Shown: piece by piece, positions 1-7,963 of the stretch
Numbering within the stretch: the first letter of the stretch is position 1
Layout: every line of letters begins with the position of its first letter
Assembly: GCA_003222675.1 (NCBI GenBank)
Contig: QHWT01000049.1
Coordinates: 41,257 to 105,256 of the forward strand
Length of the DNA stretch: 64,000 nt
Direction: 5' to 3'
Source of the DNA: Acidobacteriota bacterium
GTDB lineage: Bacteria > Acidobacteriota > Vicinamibacteria > Vicinamibacterales > 2-12-FULL-66-21
Notes under the pieces: generated by a model
What the model was told of the DNA's origin: nothing
Databases searched by the model: none
What the model saw: only the letters and a program-made list of their open reading frames with translations
Program-made: the position numbers and the translations under genes

Positions 1-641
1 AAGTCGTAGTAGGTGGGCGACGCGCCGGTGGCGGCCATGTCAGTCGTGTCGATGCCGTCGACCGACCACTTCGTGTTGCCCGGGCTCGCGCCGCGCGACA
101 CGAAGTTGGACTGCTGCCCTGACATGTTGCCGCCGATGTTCTCGCGGTCCATCGCGATCCCCGCGGTCTGCTGGAGGATGACCCACGGGTCGCGCGCCGA
201 CGGAATGCTCTGGAGCTGTTCGACGGTGAAGGTCGCCTTCGTGCCGGTCGCCTTCGTGTCGACGATCGGGCTCTCGCCCGTCACCGTCACCGTCTCCTGC
301 ACGGTCGAGACGGCCAGCTGCGTGCTGACGTTGGCGCTGAAGCCAACGCTGACGCGAATGCCTTCCTTGATGACGGTCTTGAAGCCGGGGAGCTCGAACT
401 TCACGTTATAGGCGCCGACCTCGAGCCGCGGGAACTGGAAGCTGCCCGTTTCCGAGGAGATCGACGTCAGCGGCTGGAGAAGGCCGGGACCGGACAACGT
501 GACAGTGACGCCGGGCAGCACCGCGCCGGAATCGTCGGTGACCTTGCCGAAGATTTCGCCGGTCTGCGATTGAGCCCGGACCGGCGACACGCTCAGCGCC
601 AGCGCGAGCGCCGCCAGCAAGGCGATGAAACGCAATCTCAT
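1..641 (-). CDS. TonB-dependent receptor, Oar-like (N-terminal part, runs off the window)
   Basis: Not in the ORF track because its stop lies outside the window. Reading the minus strand from 641 gives a signal peptide (MRLRFIALLAALALALSVSP..RAQ), then a carboxypeptidase-regulatory-like beta-sandwich (GEIFGKVTDDSGAVLPGVTV), then the start of a plug domain (VTVTGESPIVDTKATGTKAT; SARDPWVILQQTAGI). This is the arrangement of acidobacterial Oar/SusC-like outer-membrane receptors. GGAGG lies 7 nt upstream of the chosen ATG. About 213 codons are visible; the beta-barrel is missing. It is paralogous to the receptors at 923-3814 and 29997-32846. The substrate cannot be inferred. Confidence 0.9.
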   Translation of the reverse strand, partial: MRLRFIALLAALALALSVSPVRAQSQTGEIFGKVTDDSGAVLPGVTVTLSGPGLLQPLTSISSETGSFQFPRLEVGAYNVKFELPGFKTVIKEGIRVSVGFSANVSTQLAVSTVQETVTVTGESPIVDTKATGTKATFTVEQLQSIPSARDPWVILQQTAGIAMDRENIGGNMSGQQSNFVSRGASPGNTKWSVDGIDTTDMAATGASPTYYD

Positions 642-842
642 CTTCCATCCTCCGTTGTTCACAAGCCGGAAGGGCGCGGAGCGGAGAATAGCAGGAAAAA
701 TGCCACAACCGGACGATCGTTCCGCTGGTGGGATGGACGACGAATGACGAGTTTTGCCAGGAAAACTGCGGAATTAAAGCCCTACGATATCGACCGGTCT
801 ACTGGCGGGATCTGGTTAGATTCAAGCGGTTGGATTGACCAA

Positions 843-915
843 TCCAAGGCCAGCCGCCAGCCGCCAGCCAAAAGCTGGAAGCTGGCAGCTGGAAGCTGGT
901 AGCTGATAGCTGGCA
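843..915. repeat. AGCTGG/CCAGCT repeat cluster
   Basis: A run of near-repeats of CCAGC, AGCTGGAAGCTGGCAGCTGG and GATAGCTGGCAGC lies between the two TonB receptor genes, just past the 3' end of the 923-3814 gene. The units are self-complementary (AGCT), so it could form hairpins. The same family recurs at 48333-48382. Its role is unknown; the position fits a transcription-ending or spacer element. The rest of 642-842 shows nothing recognisable. Confidence 0.6.
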
Positions 916-922
916 GCTTTGT

Positions 923-3814
923 CTAGAAGGTCACTCTGACTCCAAACCGCAGGATGCGCGGGCTCAGGTTCTGCACGAGTTGATTGAACGTCGTTGATCC
1001 GGCGTTGCGGTTTCTCACGAGTTCGGTGTTCGCATTCATCACGTTGAACAGATCCGCGATCCCCTCGATGTTCATCCGATCGAGCCTGAACACCTTCGAT
1101 GCGCGCACATCGAGATCCCACAGATTGTCGAGACGGAACGTGTCGAGCTCCGGCGAGACGAGCACGCGCCGCGTCCCGTCGACGCCGAGCGCGGCATTGC
1201 GATACACCGGGAACGGATAGCCCTGGCGGCCGAACAGGTTGGCCGCGAGGTTCACGCCCCAGGGCGCCTCGTACAGCCCGTTCGCGTTGATCTGCCACTT
1301 CGAGTGGATGAAGATGTCGCCCGAGCCGCTGCCGCCGCTGCGCACCACGAAGGCGCCGCCGTTGACGAGCGGCGTCGTGTCGGTTCGCGTCGGATTGCCC
1401 TGCTCGTTGACCGCCACGTCGTAGTGCTCCCTGGGCGCGTTCCACGCGCCGCCCGCGCGCGCCATCCACCTGTTCGACAGCCGCTTCGTCATCGTGAACT
1501 CGACGCCGTTGTAGTAGCTGTAGTAACCGGGATAGTTCGTCAGCAGCGTGCCGAAGTTCACCGCGCCAACCTTGTTTGCATCCGGGATGAACGTCGGGAC
1601 GTCGTACGTGCTGCCATCGGGCAGCGTGCCGGTCAGCCGCGTCGTGCTCGCCGTATGGTCCGCTGTCGTCAGGCCGATCCAGGGGGTGTAGTAGTTCGTG
1701 AAGTTGCCATTGACGTCCGACGTGCGGGTGTAGGTGTACGACGCCGAGATCGCGAGGTTCGGCATCAGCTCGCGATCGACGCCCGCGACGAACGCGGCCG
1801 TGTGCGGCGCCTTCAGCTTCGGATCGATCCGGTCGACCGACTCCACTGACGTCGGGTTCGCGAGATCGAAACCGCCGCCGACCGTGATGAAGTTGCTGAA
1901 GTCCACCTCCGAGGCCTGTGCCAGGTGATCGCCGTTCGCGTCGATCCACCCGTAATCGGCGAAGCCCGGATTGCTGCTCAAGTTCGAGTAACCCACCACG
2001 GTCGTCTCGAGCTGGCCGGCGGTGCGATTGAAGCTCGCACGCAGGATCGTCTTGCGCGCCTCGTCGAGCGCCCACGTCGCGCCAATGCGCGGCGAGACGT
2101 CTTTCCACGTGAACGGCGCGTCGTACCCGCCGAACGAGATGCCGGGGACGATGTCCGGGAATGCGGCGTTCGCCTTCGTCTCGCTTGGAAGCGCGGAGCC
2201 CCACTGACGGTCGTAGCGCAGCCCCGCGTCGACTGTCAGCCGTCCGCGCGAGATCGTGTCGCCCAGGTACGAGCTGAAGAACTCGAGGCGGTTCGTGCCC
2301 AGGCCCTCGCGATACACGCGCGCGACGTTGTTCGTCGCGGAGTTGTTCAACGCGCGGATCATGTTGCCCGGCCACAGCGTGCCGGTCGTCGCGTCGACAC
2401 GACGATAACCGCCGCCGAACTTGATCTCGTGCGACGCGCCCCACGCGTTGTGGAACGAAGTGCCATCGAGGTTGGCCGTGTGCTGCGGACGGATGTTCAG
2501 GCTCTGCCGCGTCGACCCGAACGACTGCGCGAGCACCTGGCTCTCTCCCGCCTCGGTATCGAGACCTCCCTTCGGCACGAGGCCGAAGCCGGTGTTGTAG
2601 TACGCATAGCGGCCGGAGAGGAACAGGTTCGCGCCGAACACGTGGTTGTCTTCGAACTTCGTCAGCCCCTGCGGGCCGCCGGAGTACGCGCCTCCCTGGT
2701 CCCACGTCGCGCTCGGCGCGTCGCCGGTAATCCCCGACGTGCCCGGGGACCGTCCGAACTTCTCCTTCGCGCCGAGATACCAGAGGACGTTGAGCATGTC
2801 CTTGCTCGTCACCTGCCAGTTGCCCTTCGCGTCGAACGTCTTCAGCACGGTGCGATCGATCAGGTTGCCCGAGCGGCGCGAAAGCCGGATGTCCTGGTTC
2901 GCCCACGATCCGTAGAACCACGCCTTGTCGTGGAGGATCGGTCCGCCGATTTCCGCGGTGTAGTCCGAGATCTGGTTGTTGTGATCCGCGGTCCCGGGCG
3001 TCACGGTCGCCTTCAGTTCATCGGGCACGTTGCTCGCTTCGAGCGCGTCGCTCGTGAAGTAGCCGCGCACGCCGCCGCGCAGCTGGTTCGTGCCGCGCTT
3101 GACGACCATGTTGAGCCCGACGCCGCCGGTCGGCTGCTTCAGATCCTGTCCCGACGTGGACACCTGCACTTCTTCGAAGTTGTCGTAGTTGAAATAGGTC
3201 GGCGAGGCGCCGATCGCCGCCATATCCGTGATCACCACGCCGTCCATCGTCCAGACCGCATCCTGCGGGCGCGTGCCCTTCGACTGGAAGTTGGACTGCT
3301 GGCCGGTCTCGTTGCCCGCGATGTTCACGCGGTCCACCATCACGCCCGGCACGGTGCGCAGCAGCGCCCACGGATCGCGCGACGTGGGGATCTTCTCGAG
3401 CTCGGCACTCGTGAAATTTGTGGCGGTGCCCATCGCCTTCGTGTCGACGATAGGGGAGTCGCCGGTGACGGTGAGGCTCTCCTGGAGCGACGCGACCTTC
3501 ATCGTGATCGGAATGTCGACGTTCGAGCCGACCGTGACGGTGATGCCCTCGCGGATCAGCCGCGAAAATCCCTGCAGATCGGACGTCACCTTGTAGACGC
3601 CGGGCGGCAGATCGAGAAAACGGAACCGCCCGTCGGCTTCGGTGACGAACGTCGCCGAGCGATCCGCACCGGCGAGCGTGACGGTGACGCCGGGCAGCAC
3701 GCCGCCCTGCTCGTCGCGGACGATGCCGGCGATGGTGCCGCTCTGGACCTGCGCGAGGGCGGGGGCCGCGAGCGTCAGGCAGAGCAGGGCAAATGCCAAG
3801 AGCTTTCGATGCAT
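923..3814 (-). CDS. TonB-dependent receptor, Oar-like
   Basis: A 963-aa protein with a signal peptide (cleavage near ..AAPALAQ), a carboxypeptidase-regulatory-like domain at about residues 24-105 (GTIAGIVRDEQGGVLPGVTV), a plug domain at about 115-230 (VTGDSPIVDTKAMGTATNF) and a long beta-barrel. It ends in an aromatic residue (RILRFGVRVTF), as outer-membrane barrels do. The family takes up large substrates (glycans, peptides, metal chelates) with TonB energy. The start is supported by AAGGAG upstream. It lies in the same orientation as the partial paralogue downstream, and the two could be co-transcribed. The long plus-strand ORF over it (1925-3844) is a shadow. Confidence 0.95.
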   Translation of the reverse strand: MHRKLLAFALLCLTLAAPALAQVQSGTIAGIVRDEQGGVLPGVTVTLAGADRSATFVTEADGRFRFLDLPPGVYKVTSDLQGFSRLIREGITVTVGSNVDIPITMKVASLQESLTVTGDSPIVDTKAMGTATNFTSAELEKIPTSRDPWALLRTVPGVMVDRVNIAGNETGQQSNFQSKGTRPQDAVWTMDGVVITDMAAIGASPTYFNYDNFEEVQVSTSGQDLKQPTGGVGLNMVVKRGTNQLRGGVRGYFTSDALEASNVPDELKATVTPGTADHNNQISDYTAEIGGPILHDKAWFYGSWANQDIRLSRRSGNLIDRTVLKTFDAKGNWQVTSKDMLNVLWYLGAKEKFGRSPGTSGITGDAPSATWDQGGAYSGGPQGLTKFEDNHVFGANLFLSGRYAYYNTGFGLVPKGGLDTEAGESQVLAQSFGSTRQSLNIRPQHTANLDGTSFHNAWGASHEIKFGGGYRRVDATTGTLWPGNMIRALNNSATNNVARVYREGLGTNRLEFFSSYLGDTISRGRLTVDAGLRYDRQWGSALPSETKANAAFPDIVPGISFGGYDAPFTWKDVSPRIGATWALDEARKTILRASFNRTAGQLETTVVGYSNLSSNPGFADYGWIDANGDHLAQASEVDFSNFITVGGGFDLANPTSVESVDRIDPKLKAPHTAAFVAGVDRELMPNLAISASYTYTRTSDVNGNFTNYYTPWIGLTTADHTASTTRLTGTLPDGSTYDVPTFIPDANKVGAVNFGTLLTNYPGYYSYYNGVEFTMTKRLSNRWMARAGGAWNAPREHYDVAVNEQGNPTRTDTTPLVNGGAFVVRSGGSGSGDIFIHSKWQINANGLYEAPWGVNLAANLFGRQGYPFPVYRNAALGVDGTRRVLVSPELDTFRLDNLWDLDVRASKVFRLDRMNIEGIADLFNVMNANTELVRNRNAGSTTFNQLVQNLSPRILRFGVRVTF

Positions 3815-3831
3815 GAATGGATGCTCCTTGT

Positions 3832-3945
3832 CAGTGGCCAGTAACCAGTTGCCAGTAACCAGTGGTCAGTAACCAGTCGCCAGAACCGGGAACGCGAACC
3901 GGCAACTGGCAACTGGATACCGGCAACTGACACTGGTAGCCGGCT
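3832..3945. repeat. CCAGTAACCAG / CAACTGG repeat cluster
   Basis: Intergenic run of CCAGTAACCAGTTGCCAGT-like units followed by the complementary form (GGCAACTGGCAACTGG), so the two halves can pair. It lies upstream of the TonB receptor at 923-3814 and shares the CCAG/CTGG theme of the cluster at 843-915. The remainder of the gap, 3946-4180, shows no gene, RNA or recognisable motif. Confidence 0.55.
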
Positions 3946-4180
3946 TCTCTAAGGCACCCGACATGCCAACGGACTTCGCGCGGAAACAGAGCGGGAAACG
4001 GGCAGTGTGACGGACGGTGGGACGGAAGCTTGAAGTGGTCGATCGGACCGCCGCGTCATTGGACGGCGATTCGTGGACGATGAGCGCGCGCTCGTCACGC
4101 GCGCGCGGCAGTCTGCAACTTTCCGGAGGGAGTTCGTTGCCTTGGAGGCCACAGAGCCGATCGACTCAGAGGCCTCCCCC

Positions 4181-5104
4181 TCAATTGAAGCCAGCCACCC
4201 GTCGTCGGAGCGTCTTCACGTGCTCCCAGATCTGGGACGATTCGGACGCCTCTTCCGACTGCCCTCCGGCGGCGTGTTCGTGCTCGGGCACCGGCAGGTC
4301 GGGACGCGGCATCATGCGCAGGTAGGCTTCGAGGTCGCGGAGCGCGGCGGGGAAGTCCTCCATGTGATAGGCGAGCAGCCCGCGATCGCGGAGCTCCGAG
4401 AGCGCGGACGGGTCGACGGCGAGCAGCAGATCCGCGATGAAGCGCGCCTGGGGAAACGATCGCATGCGGACGTAGAGCCGCTTCAGGTTCACCAGCATGC
4501 GCACGACGATCTGCTGGCGCGTGGCGGTGGCGAGGAGCCCGCGATCGAAAGCCGCCTCCTCTCCGACGTGCTGGCGCAGCAGCTGACGGCAGTCCATCTC
4601 CGAGAGCAGCGCGCCGCTGTGAAATGGATCGACGATCAGATCATCGCTGCCGGTTGTTGCGGGGAGCCGGACGAGAAAGTGACCGGGGAAGTTGACGCCT
4701 TCAATCCGCACACCCGCGCGCCGCGCGACCTCGAGGTAAATCACTGCGAGGCTGATCGGGATGCCCGTCCTCCGATCGAGGACTTCGTTCAGAAAGCTGT
4801 TGCGGGGATCGTCGTAGTGCTCGCGGTTGCCGCTGAAGCCGAGCTCCTCGTAAAGGTACGCATTGAGCGTCGAGATCTGGAACGCCCTGTCGCGGCGGCG
4901 GTCGTCGGGGGTGCGCCGCTGCAGCCGTCCGGCGGCCGCCTCGCCCATGCGCTCGATGCGCTGCAGGTAGGGATCGGGATCGAGCGCGGGGTATTCCACA
5001 CGCGCGATCGCAAGCGCCGCCGAGGCGAGCCCCTCGCCTCGCTCGTTCAGCGTGCGCAGCAGCTCGTCGATCGCGCCCGCGACGCGCGTTTGCAGCGATT
5101 GCAC
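4181..5104 (-). CDS. SirB1-family transglutaminase-like/TPR protein
   Basis: 307 aa. Residues about 95-160 carry the hallmark of the SirB1 (transglutaminase-like) family: DPRNSFLNEVLDRRTGIPIS, then a VGVRIEGVNFPGHFLVR-type segment. A C-terminal helical part (ADLLLAVDPSALSELRDRGL, then AALRDLEAYLRMMP) looks like one or two TPRs. The biochemical function is unsettled; homologues are cytosolic. It is the last gene of a minus-strand group with HAD phosphatase and DUF1684 genes, separated from the HAD gene by a GGTTCAC repeat tract. Length is normal for the family. The plus-strand ORF 4073-5350 is a shadow. Confidence 0.88.
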   Translation of the reverse strand: MQSLQTRVAGAIDELLRTLNERGEGLASAALAIARVEYPALDPDPYLQRIERMGEAAAGRLQRRTPDDRRRDRAFQISTLNAYLYEELGFSGNREHYDDPRNSFLNEVLDRRTGIPISLAVIYLEVARRAGVRIEGVNFPGHFLVRLPATTGSDDLIVDPFHSGALLSEMDCRQLLRQHVGEEAAFDRGLLATATRQQIVVRMLVNLKRLYVRMRSFPQARFIADLLLAVDPSALSELRDRGLLAYHMEDFPAALRDLEAYLRMMPRPDLPVPEHEHAAGGQSEEASESSQIWEHVKTLRRRVAGFN

Positions 5105-5116
5105 GAGGCCATTATA

Positions 5117-5265
5117 CGGGGTTCACGGTTCACGGTTCACGGTTCACGGTTCACGGTTCACGGTTCACGGTTCAGGGTTCACGGTTCAGGGTTCACGGTT
5201 CAGGGTTCACGGTTCACGGTTCACGGTTCATGGTTCAGGGTTCACGGTTATGGTTCATGGTTCGT
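5117..5265. repeat. GGTTCAC heptamer tandem tract
   Basis: About 20 consecutive or near-consecutive copies of GGTTCAC with GGTTCAG and GGTTCAT variants fill the gap between the SirB1-like and HAD genes. The first copies abut the SirB1-like start region and the last copies supply the end of the HAD gene (..FTNHEP-stop). The same family occurs at 23570, 26625, 27220, 28110 and 59100. In the GGTTCAC direction the heptamer has no stop codon in any frame; the complement (GTGAACC) has TGA in every frame within 21 nt. Confidence 0.9.
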
Positions 5266-5967
5266 GAACCGGCGAATGAGTTCTGGCGTGATCTCCTCGA
5301 GCGTGTCAACGACGAGGTCGGCGTCGCCGGTCAGCTTTTCGCGCGGGTAGGTGTGGGTGATCGCGATCGTGCGCATGCCGGCGGTGCGCGCGGACTCGAG
5401 GCCCCAGTGCGAATCTTCGATCGCGACGCATGCCGCGGGAGGGACCCCGTGCAATTCGGCCGCGCGCAGATATGGATCCGGCGCCGGCTTCGTGCGGTCG
5501 GTCTCGCCGGCCGCCACGATGAACGTGAACGTGTCGAGGAGCGCCGCGCCGCGGAGCATCAGCTCGATCTCATGACGGAGCGCGCCCGATGCGACGCCCA
5601 CGGGCCAGACGGCGGACAGCGCGCGCGCGCACGCGGCCGCGCCGGGATATAACACGTTCACGCCGGAGACGAGCGCTTCGAACCGCCGCGATTTCTCCCG
5701 CAGGAGCAGCTCGATCTCCTCGTCGCCGAGCATCAGGCCGTTGTCATCGATGATCTGCCGGAATGCCCCCTCGTCATCGAATCCGAGATATCGATCGCAG
5801 TACGTCTTGGTATCGAGCTTCACGCCGTGCGGCTCGAAGATTTCCTGGTAGCTGCGCAGGTGCAGAGGCTCGGAATCGGCGAGCACGCCATCGAAGTCGA
5901 AGACGATGGCTTGCACCGCGACCGCCGGACCTCGGGCCTCGGACCTCGGACCTCGGATCTCATTCAT
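5248..5967 (-). CDS. HAD-superfamily phosphatase, beta-phosphoglucomutase-like
   Basis: 239 aa. Motif I DFDGVLADSEPLH (Asp nucleophile and acid), helical cap, motif II serine in GVASGALRHEIELM, motif III lysine in TKPAPDPYLRAAELHG, and motif IV VAIEDSHWGLESARTAGM are all present, so it should be an active cytosolic sugar-phosphate or small-metabolite phosphatase/mutase. The ATG at 5967 overlaps the DUF1684 stop (ATGA), which supports this start. The first 15 residues (MNEIRGPRSEARGPA) are encoded by a GAGGTCCG repeat, and the last few by a GGTTCAC repeat. A GTG at 5916, directly before the fold, is the alternative start. The substrate is unknown. Confidence 0.88.
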   Translation of the reverse strand: MNEIRGPRSEARGPAVAVQAIVFDFDGVLADSEPLHLRSYQEIFEPHGVKLDTKTYCDRYLGFDDEGAFRQIIDDNGLMLGDEEIELLLREKSRRFEALVSGVNVLYPGAAACARALSAVWPVGVASGALRHEIELMLRGAALLDTFTFIVAAGETDRTKPAPDPYLRAAELHGVPPAACVAIEDSHWGLESARTAGMRTIAITHTYPREKLTGDADLVVDTLEEITPELIRRFTNHEP

Positions 5968-6572
5968 CGGTTCGGCCTGGGCAACCGTTCACCAGCCCGA
6001 ACCGGTACCTTCAATCGATTCTCTGCTGGTGGATAGGGACAGTCGTAGCTGCTGTTGTAGAAGCAGTACGGGTGGTACGCGCGGTTGAAGTCCAGATCGT
6101 AGATGCCGCTGGGCGTGCGATCGAGATCGATGTAGCGGCCGCCCGGATACGTCTCGGTGCCGTTGGTGAGATCGCCGAACGGGACGAACAGCCGCTTCAT
6201 GTCGGTCTCGTTCGCCTCGACGAACGCGCCGAGCGTCATCGGGTGTCCCTTCAACGTGAACGAGAGCGTTCCGACGCGCCGCATCTGCCGGACCTGGCCA
6301 GTGGAGGTCGGCATCGGAACCGGAGCCCCTCCCTGCGCCGGTTCCAACGCTGCTGGGACGCGATACGCTTCATCGATCGCGAAATACGTGATCGGCGGGA
6401 ACGTTGCGCGCTTTTCCACCGGGACGGGCGACTCCGCCGACGTGCGCATGAATTGGTCGTACTCGGCGCGATGCGCGGCGATCTGCTCAGGATACGGCAG
6501 AGGCGCGTTCGTGCAGCGGCCAGGCAGGACACCCAGCAACAGCAATGCGCCGACGTGACGGGCAATCCGCAT
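5964..6572 (-). CDS. DUF1684 domain-containing exported protein
   Basis: The track ORF begins at 6755, but MRIARHVGALLLLGVLPGRC at 6572 gives an N-terminal hydrophobic export signal, so I take that start (202 aa). The body shows the DUF1684 pattern: an early helix (AAHRAEYDQFMR), then GTLSFTLKGHPMTLGAFVE and FVPFGDLTNGTETYPGGRYI, ending in HPYCFYNSSYDCPYPPAENR, the conserved Cys/Pro/Asn-rich end of this family. Function is unknown. It is divergent from the RND adaptor gene with only 25 bp between starts. Its stop overlaps the HAD start by 4 bp, so the pair is probably translationally coupled. Confidence 0.88.
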   Translation of the reverse strand: MRIARHVGALLLLGVLPGRCTNAPLPYPEQIAAHRAEYDQFMRTSAESPVPVEKRATFPPITYFAIDEAYRVPAALEPAQGGAPVPMPTSTGQVRQMRRVGTLSFTLKGHPMTLGAFVEANETDMKRLFVPFGDLTNGTETYPGGRYIDLDRTPSGIYDLDFNRAYHPYCFYNSSYDCPYPPAENRLKVPVRAGERLPRPNR

Positions 6573-6597
6573 CGGTGTGATAGTTATATCTTCTCTC

Positions 6598-7785
6598 ATG
6601 AAGGCCTTCGCCGTTCCCTGCATCCTGGTTCTCATGCTGGCGGGCTGCGCGCGCGATCGGGGCGTGCAGGCGGCCGAACAGCAGAACGCGCGCGCCGTCA
6701 CGACTGAAGCCGCGCAGCCGCGCGACGTCCGCCGAGACATCGACATCGTGGGCACGCTGGCCGCGCGCGAGGAAGTGGTCGTCAGCGCAGAGGTGGCCGG
6801 GCGGGTTGCGCGCCTTGCGCGCGATTTAGGCGATCGCGTGACGGCCGGTGCGCCGCTCGTCGAGCTCGACCAGGAAAAGCTGCGGTATCGCGCCGACGCC
6901 CAGCGCGCTGCGCTCGACCAGGCGCGCGCCCGCTACGGCGCAACCGGTTCCGGCGAGCTGCCCCCGCTCGAACGCGTGCCCGAGGTCGTGAGCACCGCGG
7001 CGAAGCTGTCGGACGCGCAGCAGCGCCTCGATCGGGCGAAGAGCCTGGCCGCGCGCAAGCTGTTGCCGCAGTCCGATCTCGACGCGGCGCAGACGAGCGT
7101 CGATACCGCGCGCGCCGCGCACGAGCAGGCCCTCGCGTCGGCGCGCCAGCTGCGCGCCGACATCGAGGCCCAGGGGTCGTCGCTTCGCCTCGCGGAGCGC
7201 GAGGTGCGCGATGCCACCGTGCGGGCGCCGTTCGAAGGCTATGTGGCGGAGCGGCTCGTTTCCCTCGGCCAGTTCGTGCAGCCGCAGACGCCCGTCATGC
7301 GGATCGTGCGGTTGCACCCGCTCAAGGTCACGGCGGAAGTCCCTGAGAAGTTCGCGCCGTGGATCGAGACCGGCCGCGAGATCGCGCTGAGGGTCGACGC
7401 GTTTCCGGGACAGGTGGTGCACGGACGGGTCGTGCGCGTGAGCCCCGCCGTCAGCCTGAAGTCGCGCGCGTTCGCCATCGAAGGGGAAGTCCCGAATGCG
7501 GACGGTCGTCTGAAGCCCGGCACCTTCGCGCGCGTCCAGATCACGACCGATCACGTCGATCGCGCGATCACGATTCCCGCCGCCGCGGTGCAGAGCCGCT
7601 ACGGCACGAACCGCGTGTTCCTCGTCCAGCAGGGCCGCCTCGCCGGACGCGAAGTGATCCTCGGAGACCGTGTCGGCGATCGCGTCGAAGTCACGCAGGG
7701 ACTCGACGCCGGCGTGACCATCGTCGCGAAGGACGTCGAACAGCTCACGGATGGAATGAAAGTCAAACCGGCTCAGGGCTCATGA
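6598..7785 (+). CDS. RND efflux periplasmic adaptor (membrane fusion protein), lipoprotein
   Basis: 395 aa from the ATG at 6598; the track start (GTG 6577) would precede the lipoprotein signal. Signal MKAFAVPCILVLMLAGC with lipobox LAGC, then a lipoyl-like beta-domain (VVSAEVAGRVARLARDLGDR), a long alpha-helical hairpin at about residues 100-210 (Ala/Arg/Gln-rich), the second lipoyl half (DATVRAPFEGYVAERLVSLG), a beta-barrel and a membrane-proximal domain (IPAAAVQSRYGTNRVFLVQQ). It joins the inner-membrane RND pump at 7964 to an outer-membrane channel not present here. The 178-bp gap to the pump holds two hairpin repeats. The substrate cannot be assigned. Confidence 0.93.
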   Translation: MKAFAVPCILVLMLAGCARDRGVQAAEQQNARAVTTEAAQPRDVRRDIDIVGTLAAREEVVVSAEVAGRVARLARDLGDRVTAGAPLVELDQEKLRYRADAQRAALDQARARYGATGSGELPPLERVPEVVSTAAKLSDAQQRLDRAKSLAARKLLPQSDLDAAQTSVDTARAAHEQALASARQLRADIEAQGSSLRLAEREVRDATVRAPFEGYVAERLVSLGQFVQPQTPVMRIVRLHPLKVTAEVPEKFAPWIETGREIALRVDAFPGQVVHGRVVRVSPAVSLKSRAFAIEGEVPNADGRLKPGTFARVQITTDHVDRAITIPAAAVQSRYGTNRVFLVQQGRLAGREVILGDRVGDRVEVTQGLDAGVTIVAKDVEQLTDGMKVKPAQGS

Positions 7786-7791
7786 CAGAAC

Positions 7792-7901
7792 GGGGACACT
7801 CACACTTTTTCGCGACAATGGGACGAACTGTGAGTGTCCCCCTTCCAGAAACGGGGACACTCACACTTTTTCACGATAATGCGACGAACTGTGAGTGTCC
7901 C
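7792..7901. repeat. Two REP-like hairpins, GGGACACTCACA...TGTGAGTGTCCC
   Basis: Two tandem units (7792-7841 and 7853-7901). Each starts GGGGACACTCACACTTTTTC and ends GAACTGTGAGTGTCCC, so each forms a long imperfect hairpin. They lie between the adaptor and pump genes of one operon. The same sequence family occurs inside the reading frames of the FadN-like gene (24675-24750) and the VWFA gene (35636-35775). Such sequences are often associated with REP-associated tyrosine transposases; none is visible in this window. Confidence 0.85.
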
Positions 7902-7963
7902 GCTTTCAGGCTGCGTGCCTGAGCCAGCATGAGCCGTGCGCCCGTGAGCCATAAGCTCTAGCC

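Noticed and set aside
822-2921. 699-aa minus-strand ORF
   Set aside because: Overlaps the TonB receptor in another frame and is Arg-rich throughout.
1925-3844. 639-aa plus-strand ORF
   Set aside because: Antisense to a clear TonB-dependent receptor; Arg/Ala/Val-rich composition typical of a GC-rich shadow frame.
4073-5350. 425-aa plus-strand ORF
   Set aside because: Opposite the SirB1-like gene; its tail is just translated GGTTCAC repeats.
7792-7901. Insertion sequence ends
   Set aside because: No transposase ORF between or near the hairpins; they fit REP-like elements better.
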